Notes: generated by a model from the letters alone, not told the origin. 49,480 nucleotides of DNA from an uncultured Pseudomonadota bacterium (GCA_902796155.1 CADBNZ010000050.1:1-49480); one strand, 5' to 3'. Counted from the first letter of the stretch, positions 1-8,474 are shown. Numbers and translations are program-made.

Positions 1-40
1 CTCTGAAATGTACGTATGTTTTATATATCTGTTTTTCATC

Positions 41-149
41 TTAGCATTTCCGCTCAGATTATCAACATAATCTAGTCAAGAACCAAAAGATATTAGATGG
101 ACATATACCAGGCAAACCAATAGAAATAGATTTAGCAAAAACAAAATGA
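41..149 (+). other. possible tail of an unrecognised coding remnant
   Basis: An open frame runs from just after a stop at 42-44 to a TGA at 147-149. It reads like protein (it contains NQKILDGHIPGKPIEIDL), but has no start codon and I do not recognise a family. It may be the eroded 3' end of a gene whose body lies outside or was deleted. It sits just upstream of the broken acetyltransferase at 189. Chance is a real alternative for so short a stretch. Confidence 0.15.
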
Positions 150-188
150 TTTTATAGAGATTGTCCAAGTAACTTCGAGGAGAGAAAA

Positions 189-799
189 ATGGAAAAGACA
201 TACCGCGATAGCACTATTTTTGTGAATCAGCATGAGATCAGAAGTCGACATGTGAAAGTTGGCGACTACACTTATTATTCAGGGTATTATCACAGAGGGA
301 ATTTCAACGATTGCGTACTGTATCTTGATAAAGTTGATGACGAAATCGAAGTAACGGATGAACTGATCATCGGAAAATTTTGTTGTATCGCGAGCGGTGT
401 GAAATTTATGATGGGGGGAAATCAAGGACACAGTTACAACAATATGACAGCATATCCGCTCGATATTTTAAGATCAGATTTTCCAGGATACTACACAGAA
501 GAAAATCCAGGTGCCTATCATAAAAAGGCGATACAGTCATTGGAAATGACGTTTGGATTGGTTACGAATCGGTGATAATGCCGGGAATTCACATCGCAGA
601 CAGGGCAGTTATCGCATCTCGATCGGTCGTTACAAAAAACGTCGGACCATATGAAATCTGGGGAGGCAATCCTGCGAAACTCATCAAAAAGAGATTTTCA
701 CAAGAAAAAATTGATGAGCTTTTGGAAATGAAATGGTGGAATTGGGATCTGCAAAAAGTTTTAGAAAATATCGACTCGTTGCTCGCTCCAGCAGAGTAA
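189..799 (+). pseudogene. Vat/CatB-type xenobiotic acetyltransferase, frameshifted
   Basis: This is a left-handed beta-helix (hexapeptide repeat) acetyltransferase of the Vat/CatB type, a family that acetylates streptogramins or chloramphenicol using acetyl-CoA. The first part (189-575) carries the family's YYSGYYH and IGKFCCIASGVKFMMGGNQGH segments. The second part, in another frame and ending at 799, carries MPGIHIADRAVIASRSVV, GGNPAK and the closing helix. The hexapeptide segment GDTVIGNDVWIGYES joins them when one base is added around the A-run at 522-526, so a single A appears to be missing. Total length of about 203 residues suits the family. A good ribosome site (GAGGAG) precedes the ATG at 189. 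A sequencing error in the homopolymer or slippage could restore the frame. The native substrate is unknown. Confidence 0.85.
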
Positions 800-816
800 A
801 TTAAGACTTTAAAATA

Positions 817-1287
817 ATGCTCAAAAATTTAAAAATCATTCCGTTAGCTAATCGCAAAGACTTAATTCCAACGGTCACGCAGTGGTATTTGGCGGCTTTT
901 GGACGGAAAGAAACGACAATTGAACAATGCGAAGAAATTTTGCGCAGTCGATTGAACACTGACCGTTTAACTTGTTGTTTTCTCGCATTTATTGAAGACG
1001 AAGTTGTCGGAACTGTTTCGCTGACGGCGAATGATATTCCGACAAAACCTGAACTTAGTCCCTGCGTTACGCATCTTTTTGTTTCTGAAAAATATCGACG
1101 CCAAAATATCGGGCAAAGTTTGGTTGAATACGCAAAGCAAAAATCGAGAAAGATGAATTTTCGGAAAGCATATCTTTATACGACTAACAAAACTATTCAC
1201 AAATGGTACGAAAAACTTGAATGGAAAATTATCGGAGAAGGTATCTCGAATGGTTTTGCAATAAAAATTATGGAATATGAGCTGTAA
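817..1287 (+). CDS. GNAT-family N-acetyltransferase
   Basis: A 156-residue GNAT acetyltransferase, which transfers an acetyl group from acetyl-CoA to an amine. The fold can be followed through FLAFIEDEVVGTVSL (beta 2-3), the beta-4 segment THLFVSEKYRRQNIGQSLVEYA with the Q/R-x-x-G-x-G/S-type CoA pyrophosphate loop (RRQNIGQS), and the C-terminal AYLYTTNKTIHKWYEKLEWK, which is the usual 'YxkxGF' region. It starts 17 bases after the broken acetyltransferase, but no clear Shine-Dalgarno sequence is visible. The substrate cannot be told from sequence. It belongs to an accessory block that looks acquired or decaying. Confidence 0.8.
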   Translation: MLKNLKIIPLANRKDLIPTVTQWYLAAFGRKETTIEQCEEILRSRLNTDRLTCCFLAFIEDEVVGTVSLTANDIPTKPELSPCVTHLFVSEKYRRQNIGQSLVEYAKQKSRKMNFRKAYLYTTNKTIHKWYEKLEWKIIGEGISNGFAIKIMEYEL

Positions 1288-1320
1288 TTTTCGGAGTAGC
1301 AAAGCGACTACCATACTGGA

Positions 1321-1803
1321 CTACAGCCTAACATCTACAACGGCAACATATATCGCGCACATAATAATGCTAATCGCATTTGCAACGAATACCCATTTAT
1401 ATGTCTTTTTAAAATTAAGCTTCAGCATTAACTGGATGATGATACTTTCAATGATTGTATTGATAATTACCGCAAAAAAATATGTTGCAATCCAAACGAC
1501 TATGTGGAACGTAGGCACAAACGCCATTAGCATTGCTACTCCAAGTCCCCCTATTGCTATTATAATATTTCCGATAATTCCTGTCGCCAAGTTCATTACA
1601 ACGGATACCAAAATTGTTTTCCACCAATTTTTTCTTGCAAAGTATTTTACGAATCCCGTTTCAACAAGTAACCCACCAATGATAACCCAAATCGACGATT
1701 TTCCAGCAACAACATATAGAGCTGGCCAAGCAATGTCTGCATTGACATCCGACGTCGCAAATAGCAGTAACGATACAATCAAGTACTTTGCGTAATGAAA
1801 CAT
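1321..1803 (-). CDS. small multi-pass membrane protein, unknown
   Basis: A 160-residue protein with an N-terminal signal-like stretch (YLIVSLLLFATSDVNA, a plausible signal peptidase I site) followed by three or four hydrophobic segments rich in Gly, Ile, Val and Ala (about residues 35-60, 65-95 and 100-125, with a last one near 140-155). The start is supported by a strong GGAGGT just upstream of the ATG at 1803. That is why I prefer this strand over the open frame lying opposite. I do not recognise a family. Its neighbours are two lipoproteins on the same strand, so a role in the cell envelope is possible but unproven. Confidence 0.6.
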   Translation of the reverse strand: MFHYAKYLIVSLLLFATSDVNADIAWPALYVVAGKSSIWVIIGGLLVETGFVKYFARKNWWKTILVSVVMNLATGIIGNIIIAIGGLGVAMLMAFVPTFHIVVWIATYFFAVIINTIIESIIIQLMLKLNFKKTYKWVFVANAISIIMCAIYVAVVDVRL

Positions 1804-1839
1804 AACCTACCTCCACAAAAAATTTTAGCAACTACATCA

Positions 1840-2703
1840 TTAACAATCCAAATCTCCAGGATCAGATTTCCATTGCTTTGTCTTTATAAAATCTTCAAAG
1901 CGTTTTCGTTCTGTTTCAAAATCTGTTGTGCGGATTTTCATATGCTTCACTTTTGTGTACTCAATACAAGTACAAGGAATCTTCAGCTCCTGACATGCGT
2001 CGAAAACAGAGCGAACATTTTTAACACCGTCATCAATAAATATGATTTTTATGATTTTTGAAAACTTTAACTGAGAGCGTTTTAGAAAATGCTTTAGAAT
2101 TACTCCCTTTTCAACTTCACAAGTAAAAATCATTCCATCTTCGAATTTTGGATAACACGTTATACCCCAGTCTTCTATAGTTGTTGGAAATTCTTCAAAA
2201 GTAAAGTTCGGACAATCTTTCCAAGACTTTTTAAAATTAAAACTGAAACTCTCCATTTCAGATTTCCTTAAATCTTCAATCCACTCTATATTGCGAACTT
2301 TGCCCGTCAACATTGCTGTTAGCAAAAGTACTCTTACTCCTTTTGCTTGCAAGTTTTGAATAATATTCGGGAAATTTTTGTTTACTAATTTCATCGGCCA
2401 TTGTTTTCGCGATTCGTCTAATAACTCATTTTTAGCCTCTACTCCTATCTTATCAATTAGGTACTTTTTAATCTTGCGGAAAACTTGAGCGTTTTCTGTT
2501 GATGAGAGAAACAAAACATCTTTGGGCATGATTAAAACTAAGTCGCAATCAAAGATAACTAATGTGTTTTGATCAGCTTCATTTAAGATATTTTCAATGT
2601 AGTTATCATCGTCTATAGAAATAATCTCTGATTTTTCCGTAAAAGAACATGTGGTCAGAACCCCTAAAAGCGAAAACATTAAATACTGAACAATTTTTCG
2701 CAC
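1840..2703 (-). CDS. DUF2608-like HAD-superfamily lipoprotein (copy 2)
   Basis: A 287-residue exported protein resembling the DUF2608 family, a HAD-like group found mainly in Legionella and protist symbionts. I use the GTG at 2703 rather than the upstream ATG at 2733, because it gives the same N-terminus as the neighbouring paralogue and follows a GAGGT five bases away. Residues 1-19 form a lipoprotein-like signal (LLGVLTTC); the Thr before Cys19 is unusual. HAD motif I is IFDCDLVL (Asp52 and Asp54), motif II is VLLLTAM, and motif IV is IIFIDDGVKN. It lies 36 bases downstream of the paralogue on the same strand, so the pair probably form one transcript. The substrate is unknown; acid phosphatase-type activity in the periplasm is an inference. 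Confidence 0.8.
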   Translation of the reverse strand: MRKIVQYLMFSLLGVLTTCSFTEKSEIISIDDDNYIENILNEADQNTLVIFDCDLVLIMPKDVLFLSSTENAQVFRKIKKYLIDKIGVEAKNELLDESRKQWPMKLVNKNFPNIIQNLQAKGVRVLLLTAMLTGKVRNIEWIEDLRKSEMESFSFNFKKSWKDCPNFTFEEFPTTIEDWGITCYPKFEDGMIFTCEVEKGVILKHFLKRSQLKFSKIIKIIFIDDGVKNVRSVFDACQELKIPCTCIEYTKVKHMKIRTTDFETERKRFEDFIKTKQWKSDPGDLDC

Positions 2704-2739
2704 TGAGTACCTCGCAACTTTAACTAGATTCAAACTTTC

Positions 2740-3573
2740 TCAATCTTCAGGATCAGATTTCCACTGTTTCGTCTTTATAAAATCATCAAAACGTTTTCTT
2801 TCTGTTTCAAAATCTACTGTACGGATTTTCATATGTTTCATTTTTGTATATTCGACGCAGGTACAAGGAATTTCTAACTCCTTGCATACCTTAAAAACAG
2901 ACTGAATATTTTTCATTTTATCGTCAATGAATATAATTCTTGAAAATCTCATCGGAACGTGTTTCAAAAAATAACTTAAAACAACACCTTTTTCAATTTT
3001 ACATCCGAAAATCATTCCGTCATCTAATTTCGGATGAAGCTTTATGCCATCTCTAACTTTAGACAGGTCATAAAATATGAAGTTTGGACAATCAAGCCAA
3101 GACTTCTTAAAATCAAAATTAAGATGGGTTAATTCAGCTTTTCTTGTATCTTCAACCCGTTCTATATTGCGCCAATTACCAGCCCAGTGAGACGTTAGCA
3201 AAAGAACCCTTACTCCTTTTGCTTGCAAGTTTTGAATAATATTCGGGAAATTTTTATTCACCAATTTTATCGGATATTGTTTCCGCATTTCGATAAACAG
3301 ATCGTCTGCTGCCTCTTTCCCAATTTTATTTCGTAGATACGATATAATTTTTTTGCAAATTTCAGAGTTGTTTGGGTAATAGAGAGCATCTTTAGGGGCA
3401 ATCAAAACAAAATCACTATCAAAGATAACTAACGTGTTAGGATCGGCTTCTTTCAGAATGTTTTCAACGTATTCATCATTGTTTGTAGAAATAATTTCTG
3501 ATTTTTCTGTAAAAGAGCAAGCTGTTAAAACTCCTAAAACCAAAATTACCAAATACTGAATAATTTTTCGCAT
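2740..3573 (-). CDS. DUF2608-like HAD-superfamily lipoprotein (copy 1)
   Basis: A 277-residue paralogue of the adjacent downstream gene, sharing long blocks such as NFPNIIQNLQAKGVRVLLLT and the near-identical C-terminal KRFDDFIKTKQWKSDPED. The N-terminus is a clean lipoprotein signal with lipobox LTAC at Cys19, and GAGAGAAAGCT lies before the ATG. HAD motifs are present: IFDSDFVL with two Asp residues, VLLLTSH, and IIFIDDKMKN. The family is known from Legionella and amoeba-associated bacteria, with no firm function. The tandem arrangement points to a local duplication followed by divergence, with the middle third (substrate cap region) differing most. Confidence 0.8.
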   Translation of the reverse strand: MRKIIQYLVILVLGVLTACSFTEKSEIISTNNDEYVENILKEADPNTLVIFDSDFVLIAPKDALYYPNNSEICKKIISYLRNKIGKEAADDLFIEMRKQYPIKLVNKNFPNIIQNLQAKGVRVLLLTSHWAGNWRNIERVEDTRKAELTHLNFDFKKSWLDCPNFIFYDLSKVRDGIKLHPKLDDGMIFGCKIEKGVVLSYFLKHVPMRFSRIIFIDDKMKNIQSVFKVCKELEIPCTCVEYTKMKHMKIRTVDFETERKRFDDFIKTKQWKSDPED

Positions 3574-3692
3574 AGCTTTCTCTCAACAACTTCAACCGAT
3601 TGCGAATATCAAAATTTATGTTGATTAGCAACGTCGACTTTACAGGTGTACATATGAACTTTATCATGTACGCAGATTATTAGGACAGATAC

Positions 3693-4166
3693 GTGCTTGA
3701 AGCCATAATAAAAATTCTCGCGCATACTCCGATCTGGGCTTTCGCCGTTTTTGCTTGGCTGATATTTATCGGAATTCGATCAACAAAAAATCGAGAAATA
3801 CGGTTGAACGGTTTGCTGGTTACTCCCGTAACATTTTCGCTTTTCTACATTTACGATCTCACGAAAATCGATATCATCAGTTTAGTATTTCTTTCTGTCG
3901 CATTGGTTTTAATGACGTTAGGGACTACTTATTTTCTACAAAATGAACCAATTGTTCAAAATAAAGACGGAAAATTTATTCGCTCCGGATCTTGCTCTAC
4001 ATTAATTTGCGGAATGGTTACATTTTTTGTGCGATACTTTTGCGAATACAAAAAAGCAACTGTCGGAGATCCTTATCTTGTGCTTAGATTAATATCGTCA
4101 GCAATTATCGGCGGATTTTCTGTCGGAAAAAATCTGAAGTTCTTTATCCACACGAAAAAATCATAA
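3693..4166 (+). CDS. DUF6622-like inner-membrane protein
   Basis: A 157-residue protein with about four predicted membrane helices: residues 5-25 (IKILAHTPIWAFAVFAWLIF), 40-55, 62-82 and 100-115, with a further one near 130-145. The opening 'I-L-x-HTP-x-W' pattern and the overall spacing resemble the DUF6622 membrane family; this assignment is from memory of the family pattern. The start is a GTG at 3693 with AGGAC upstream. No function is known. It stands alone between the lipoprotein pair on the other strand and a recombinase fossil. Confidence 0.6.
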   Translation: MLEAIIKILAHTPIWAFAVFAWLIFIGIRSTKNREIRLNGLLVTPVTFSLFYIYDLTKIDIISLVFLSVALVLMTLGTTYFLQNEPIVQNKDGKFIRSGSCSTLICGMVTFFVRYFCEYKKATVGDPYLVLRLISSAIIGGFSVGKNLKFFIHTKKS

Positions 4167-4249
4167 AAAACGAACAAACTCAACTTATCGTTTGGTAGCA
4201 ATTTTCTCATACTGCTCGGACAGGTGATATTTCCGCGCTTTTTTGGAGT

Positions 4250-4655
4250 TATTTGAAAGTTTTAAAAACCCGGCATTTATCCAGCGATTTGCATCGACGT
4301 GACTTCCTCAAATTCCACAAAAAGCTACATGATTTTTCTTCGTGTAACATCCAATTGTCGCACTTCTTTCCCTGAAAATAGCTTGCCTCCGCAATTTCTG
4401 TTTGCGCATGAACTCTTTCTTTAGTACGAACCCCATGTCGATTGAAAAAATCCGCTACTATTATTGTGCACAAGCCAGCTTCATCGTAATAGCTTCTTTC
4501 GTATTGATAACGAGCTTCCTATTTTTAACATTGTATCCCAATAAAGGATAACCTCCATTCAAATGCCTAATTTTTTCTACGCCGCTTTATCTCGGATTCT
4601 GATAACTTCTCTTTCAAATTGAGTGAAACTAAGCAGCATGTTTCACATAATCAAT
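4250..4655 (-). pseudogene. fossil serine site-specific recombinase (resolvase/invertase type)
   Basis: No intact frame remains, but the minus strand read piecewise gives a large serine recombinase in the right order. At about 4650-4575 there is NMLLSFTQFEREV followed by RIRDKAA and a stop. At about 4555-4465, in another frame, there is GGYPLLGYNVKNRKLVINTKEA. At about 4450-4400 there is FFNRHGVRTKERV, and just after it, in a third frame, GGKLFSGKEVRQL. In the family these correspond to the end of the catalytic domain (LLSFAQFEREV...RIRDKIA), the recombinase domain start, and the (N/R)RGIRTK...GGKPFSRG...L segment. The catalytic N-terminal Ser region is not visible. Several stops and at least two frameshifts mark an old relic of a phage or transposon. 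Confidence 0.7.
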
Positions 4656-4671
4656 ACTGTCCTATTCTCAT

Positions 4672-4699
4672 TTGAATTTCATTTATTTTGCGTTATTCT
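4672..4699 (+). promoter_or_regulatory. candidate promoter of iscSUA
   Basis: A TTGAAT (4672-4677) and a TATTCT (4694-4699) are separated by 16 bases, about 30 bases before the iscS start. Both match the sigma-70 consensus only partly. The region between is very AT-rich, so chance matches are likely. No IscR-type binding site could be recognised. Confidence 0.35.
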
Positions 4700-4728
4700 A
4701 TTTATTAATAAAATATTAATGGAATAAT

Positions 4729-5904
4729 ATGGAACAACCAAATAGACAAATGATCTACATGGATTATCAGGCTACTACGCCATGTGATCCTAGAGTATTA
4801 GAGCAGATGTTGCCGTATTTTTGCGAAATTTATGGCAATCCGCATTCATCTACTCACGCTATGGGCGAAGAAGCAGAGGCTGCAGTTGAAAAAGCGCGGA
4901 AACAAGTAGCAAACATAATCGGAGCAGCAGATCCAAAAGAAATAATATTTACTTCAGGCGCCACAGAAGCTAACAATCTCGCAATTCAGGGAATCGCAAA
5001 GTTCTATAAAGAGCGTGGAAACAGGATTATTACAAGCGAAATCGAACATCCGTGTGTAAAAGAGACATGTAGAGCGCTTGCAAGAGAAGGTTTTGACGTA
5101 GTTTTCGTTCCCGTCTTAAATAATGGCATAATAGATCTGGATTTTTTAAAAAAATCGCTCACAGATAAGACAATTTTAACGTCAATAATGACCGTAAACA
5201 ATGAAATCGGAACAATACAGCCTGTTGAAGAAATCGGAAAACTTTGTCGCGAACAGGGCGTCATATTTCACACAGACGCAGCTCAAGCGGTCGGAAAAAT
5301 TCCTGTAAATACGGAAAACGTTGATCTAATGAGCATATCAGGGCATAAAATATATGGTCCAAAGGGAATCGGAGCGTTATATATAAAGGGAAAGTCACGT
5401 TTGAGGTTGGCGCCGTTATTTCATGGAGGTAAGCAAGAACGCGGAATGCGCTCTGGAACGCTCCCTACACCTCTTTGCGTCGGGATTGGAGCAGCATGTG
5501 AAATAGCTCAGAAGGAAATGAAAGAAGAATACGAGCGTTTGTTGAAGTTTAAGGATTATTTCTTGAAGAAAATTTTTGATAATCTTCCGAAGGTATATTT
5601 AAACGGAGATAGAGACAAGCGTATTCCGGGATGTATAAACCTCAGTTTTGATGGTGTCGAAGGCGAAGGAATGATGCTCGGAATGGATGATATATGCGTA
5701 TCTTCAGGGTCTGCATGTTCTTCGCAGACTCTGGAGCCGTCATATGTACTGCAGGCGATATCTATCCGCGAAGATCTGGCGCACTCTTCTCTTCGTATAG
5801 GTTTCGGACGTTTTACGACAATGGAAGAAATAGATTATGTAGCGTCAAAAATCATAGAAGTGGTTAGAAACCTTCGCAGTATGAGTCCGATTTGGGAAGA
5901 TTAG
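4729..5904 (+). CDS. iscS: cysteine desulfurase IscS
   Basis: A PLP-dependent cysteine desulfurase that takes sulfur from L-cysteine as an enzyme persulfide for Fe-S clusters and tRNA thiolation. It is 391 residues, near the usual 390-404. The PLP lysine is Lys207 in [10 protein letters not shown], and the persulfide Cys330 sits in SSGSACSS on the long mobile loop typical of IscS (group I). The N-terminal [14 protein letters not shown] and [11 protein letters not shown] blocks match well. It is followed 18 bases later by the scaffold gene iscU and then iscA, so they form one operon. No iscR regulator gene lies upstream: a recombinase relic occupies that place. It probably also supplies sulfur to MnmA, encoded at 11755. 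Confidence 0.97.
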   Translation: MEQPNRQMIYMDYQATTPCDPRVLEQMLPYFCEIYGNPHSSTHAMGEEAEAAVEKARKQVANIIGAADPKEIIFTSGATEANNLAIQGIAKFYKERGNRIITSEIEHPCVKETCRALAREGFDVVFVPVLNNGIIDLDFLKKSLTDKTILTSIMTVNNEIGTIQPVEEIGKLCREQGVIFHTDAAQAVGKIPVNTENVDLMSISGHKIYGPKGIGALYIKGKSRLRLAPLFHGGKQERGMRSGTLPTPLCVGIGAACEIAQKEMKEEYERLLKFKDYFLKKIFDNLPKVYLNGDRDKRIPGCINLSFDGVEGEGMMLGMDDICVSSGSACSSQTLEPSYVLQAISIREDLAHSSLRIGFGRFTTMEEIDYVASKIIEVVRNLRSMSPIWED

Positions 5905-5922
5905 AAAATAAGGAGAAAATGA

Positions 5923-6315
5923 ATGGAATACTCAAAGGAAGTCATGGATTTATATAAAAATCCAAAAAATATCGGAACTTTTGATGAGAATGACGCAAAT
6001 GTAGGAACGTCTGTTGTCGGTGCGCCAAGCTGTGGAGATGTCATTAAACTGCAAATCAAAGTTGACGAAAATGGATGTATATCTGACGCGAAATTTAAGG
6101 CATTTGGATGTGGTGCTGCAATCGCTTCAAGCGCTCTTATAACAGACTGGGTACGCGGAAAGAATCTCGATGATGCAAAACAGATCAAAAATGAAGAAGT
6201 AGCAGACTATTTATCTCTTCCGCCAGTCAAGCTGCATTGTTCTGTACTTGCAGAAGAAGCCGTCAGCAAAGCAATCGAAAATTACAAATCAAAGCAGAAG
6301 AAAAAGGAGGAATAA
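5923..6315 (+). CDS. iscU: Fe-S cluster scaffold protein IscU
   Basis: The scaffold on which IscS-derived sulfur and iron build [2Fe-2S] clusters. The 130-residue protein has all three ligand cysteines, Cys37 (GAPSCGD), Cys63 (FGCGAAIASS) and Cys106 (LHCSVLA), plus Asp39. It also keeps the LPPVK motif (residues 99-103) through which IscU binds the chaperone HscA. That suggests an HscA/HscB pair exists elsewhere in the genome, since none follows here. AAGGAG precedes the ATG. The C-terminus ends in a lysine-rich tail (KSKQKKKEE). Confidence 0.97.
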   Translation: MEYSKEVMDLYKNPKNIGTFDENDANVGTSVVGAPSCGDVIKLQIKVDENGCISDAKFKAFGCGAAIASSALITDWVRGKNLDDAKQIKNEEVADYLSLPPVKLHCSVLAEEAVSKAIENYKSKQKKKEE

Positions 6316-6320
6316 AAGGA

Positions 6321-6686
6321 ATGGAAAACTTTATCAATATTACACCTGCAGCAATAAAGTTTATAAAAGCATCTATTGAATGCGAAAAATGTCTCGGAAT
6401 TCGATTAGATATCAAGCCTGGAGGCTGCAGCGGAATGAGCTACGAGATGGAATTTGTACACGAACCTAATCCAGCGGATTTAGTAATCGAAAAAGACGGC
6501 GCGACAGTTTATATTTCCTCAAAATCTGCTCTTTTTGTGGCAAATATGACCATGGATTATGTTACAACTCCTATGGGAGGCAATATTGTATTCGAAAATC
6601 CAAATGCAAAGGTAAAATGCGCTTGCGGAAAATCATTCTCAATGGATGACTCCCTACCCTGCTCTTCTGAATGCTGTAAAAGATAA
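6321..6686 (+). CDS. iscA: A-type Fe-S carrier protein IscA
   Basis: A 121-residue A-type carrier that receives or delivers Fe-S clusters or iron. The start is the ATG at 6321, six bases after the iscU stop, with AAAGGAGG overlapping the end of iscU. The three family cysteines are present: Cys36 in GGCSGMSY and Cys100/Cys102 in KCACGKSF. The tail SLPCSSECCKR adds three further cysteines beyond the usual end of the family, which is unusual. The ISC operon stops here: instead of hscB-hscA-fdx the next gene is fabF on the other strand. Confidence 0.95.
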   Translation: MENFINITPAAIKFIKASIECEKCLGIRLDIKPGGCSGMSYEMEFVHEPNPADLVIEKDGATVYISSKSALFVANMTMDYVTTPMGGNIVFENPNAKVKCACGKSFSMDDSLPCSSECCKR

Positions 6687-6815
6687 GGAATGAAAAGAAA
6701 TTCCTGACTTATGTAGATTGTAATTTAAGTCTGTAGATAATGAATTAGAACATTTTGTTACAGCTATTATTACAGGCACAAGAACATGAATATGCTTTCG
6801 ATTATTTCGAGAATA

Positions 6816-8078
6816 TTATAGCCTTCTCATTATCAAACTTGCGTTTGTTCCGCCAAATCCGAAAGAGTTAGACATCGCATATTCGATCTTTCGTTGTTTT
6901 GGCCGTAACGGCACAAGATCCAAGAAAGTTTCCTCAGAATCATGCAGGTTCAATGTAGCCGGAGCGACTTGGTCTCTCATCGCAAGTATGGAGAAAATGG
7001 CCTCAACAGCTCCCGCAGCACCAAGCAAATGTCCAATTGCGGACTTCGTCGACGACATAGATGCCTTTGTCCCTTCCCCAAGAAGGCGCTCCACGGCCCT
7101 CAGCTCGCCTACATCTCCAGCCGGAGTAGATGTTCCGTGAGCGTTTATGTAGTCTATGTCATCATGAGAAAGATTGGCAGACCGTAAAGCCTCACGCATT
7201 GCCCTGTAGGCTCCGTCGCCATCTGCAAGAGGCGCTGTAACGTGATACGCGTCTCCCGACATTCCATATCCAACGACTTCGCCATATATTTTTGCTCCAC
7301 GCTTGACTGCGTGTTCTATTTCCTCAAGAACAACGATTCCAGAGCCTTCTGCCATGATAAAACCATCACGCGACTTATCCCAAGGTCTCGATGCTTCTTC
7401 CGGAGTGTCATTTCTGCCTGTTGAAAGCGCTCTAGCCGCAGAAAAACCAGCGATACCAGCACGACAAACAGCCGCTTCTGTTCCTCCTGCAACCATGACA
7501 TCAGCTGAACCGACCTGAATAATCCTCGCTGCGTCACCAATAGCATGCGTTCCTGTAGCGCAAGCTGTAACAACTGAATGATTCGGCCCTTTTAAACCAA
7601 ATTTTATCGAAACGTGCCCCGAAGCTAAGTTAATCAATGATGACGGAATAAAAAACGGAGAAACTCGTCTCGCTCCGTTCTCATGCATATTAACAGATGT
7701 TTCGTAAATTGCGGGAAGTCCGCCAATTCCCGAGCCAATTAAAACGCCCGTGCGTTCTTTTTCCGTATCACTAAATGAATCTACACCAGAATCGGCAATT
7801 GCTTCCGACGCAGCAGCAATAGCATACACAATAAATGTATCTATCCTGTTGAGTTCTCTGGCTGTCACATAATTTAAAGGATCGAAGAGAGTATCTGCTT
7901 TCTGTTCGACATGCTCTGACGGAACCTGTCCGGCAATTTTGCACACCAAATCGCTCACATCGAACGACTTGACCTTTTTTATGCCCGACTCACAGTTAAG
8001 TAGACGCCGCCAAGACTCCACAGTTCCCACTGCCAGCGGAGAAACCATACCAAGGCCGGTTATAACTACCCTCTTCAT
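6816..8078 (-). CDS. fabF: beta-ketoacyl-ACP synthase II FabF
   Basis: The condensing enzyme that elongates acyl-ACP with malonyl-ACP in type II fatty acid synthesis. The 420-residue protein has the Cys-His-His triad: Cys173 in VVTACATGTHA, His314 in INAHGTSTPAGD and His350 in KSAIGHLLGAAG. The glycine-rich end NSFGFGGTNAS is present. AAGGA lies a few bases before the ATG. It follows acpP by 10 bases on the same strand, the common acpP-fabF pair, so substrate carrier and enzyme are co-expressed. Length and motifs are ordinary. Confidence 0.97.
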   Translation of the reverse strand: MKRVVITGLGMVSPLAVGTVESWRRLLNCESGIKKVKSFDVSDLVCKIAGQVPSEHVEQKADTLFDPLNYVTARELNRIDTFIVYAIAAASEAIADSGVDSFSDTEKERTGVLIGSGIGGLPAIYETSVNMHENGARRVSPFFIPSSLINLASGHVSIKFGLKGPNHSVVTACATGTHAIGDAARIIQVGSADVMVAGGTEAAVCRAGIAGFSAARALSTGRNDTPEEASRPWDKSRDGFIMAEGSGIVVLEEIEHAVKRGAKIYGEVVGYGMSGDAYHVTAPLADGDGAYRAMREALRSANLSHDDIDYINAHGTSTPAGDVGELRAVERLLGEGTKASMSSTKSAIGHLLGAAGAVEAIFSILAMRDQVAPATLNLHDSEETFLDLVPLRPKQRKIEYAMSNSFGFGGTNASLIMRRL

Positions 8079-8088
8079 TAATTAATCC

Positions 8089-8331
8089 TTATTTTCCGCA
8101 TTTATTTTCGATAAAGCTGATCGCATCTTTAACAGATTGAATCTCTTGCCCTTCTTTGTTGGAAATTTCAATGTTGAATTCTTCCTCGAGAGCCATGACG
8201 AGATCAACTGTGTCCAAGCTGTCCGCACCGAAATCATCAACGAAGCGCGCTTCATCTGTCACTTTCGCGATATCGACGCCTAGCTTGTCAGCGATAATCT
8301 TCTTTACTTTATCAGCAACGTTTTCACTCAT
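8089..8331 (-). CDS. acpP: acyl carrier protein AcpP
   Basis: The small acidic carrier of growing fatty acyl chains, 80 residues. The phosphopantetheine attachment site is Ser38 in [19 protein letters not shown]. The ATG at 8331 gives the usual N-terminus ([13 protein letters not shown]); an ATG two codons upstream at 8337 is nearer the AGGGA ribosome site and could be used instead. It heads the acpP-fabF pair. fabD and fabG, which often precede acpP, are not upstream here: that side holds mobile-element remnants. Confidence 0.96.
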   Translation of the reverse strand: MSENVADKVKKIIADKLGVDIAKVTDEARFVDDFGADSLDTVDLVMALEEEFNIEISNKEGQEIQSVKDAISFIENKCGK

Positions 8332-8454
8332 AATCATTTTCCCTAAAAATAAACACAAGCAGGAAATTAGCACAAAACGATCGAAAATGAAAGAATAAGT
8401 GCAACGAATAGGGAAAGTTATTCATTTAATCCTCAAATTTAATAAATGGATGAC

Positions 8455-8474
8455 CTATCGGCTAAAGCCGATAG
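8455..8474. repeat. perfect 8-bp hairpin, likely IS200/IS605-type end
   Basis: CTATCGGC and GCCGATAG form a perfect stem with a TAAA loop. There is no T-run, so it is a poor intrinsic terminator. It lies 65 bases beyond the stop of a decayed tnpA fragment, where IS200/IS605 elements carry the subterminal hairpin that their transposase recognises. The link to that element is inference. Confidence 0.45.

Noticed and set aside
1277-1795. A 172-codon open frame on the plus strand
   Set aside because: It lies opposite the membrane protein at 1321-1803, which has a strong GGAGGT ribosome site and a signal peptide. The plus-strand product looks like an antisense reading of hydrophobic codons.
3476-3667. 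A 63-codon minus-strand frame at the start of the upstream lipoprotein
   Set aside because: It overlaps the real signal peptide region in another frame and has no family resemblance or ribosome site.
6687-6815. A small hairpin after iscA (AGGAAT / ATTCCT) as a terminator
   Set aside because: The stem is only six A/T-rich pairs and no T-run follows. The 129-base gap otherwise shows nothing I can name.
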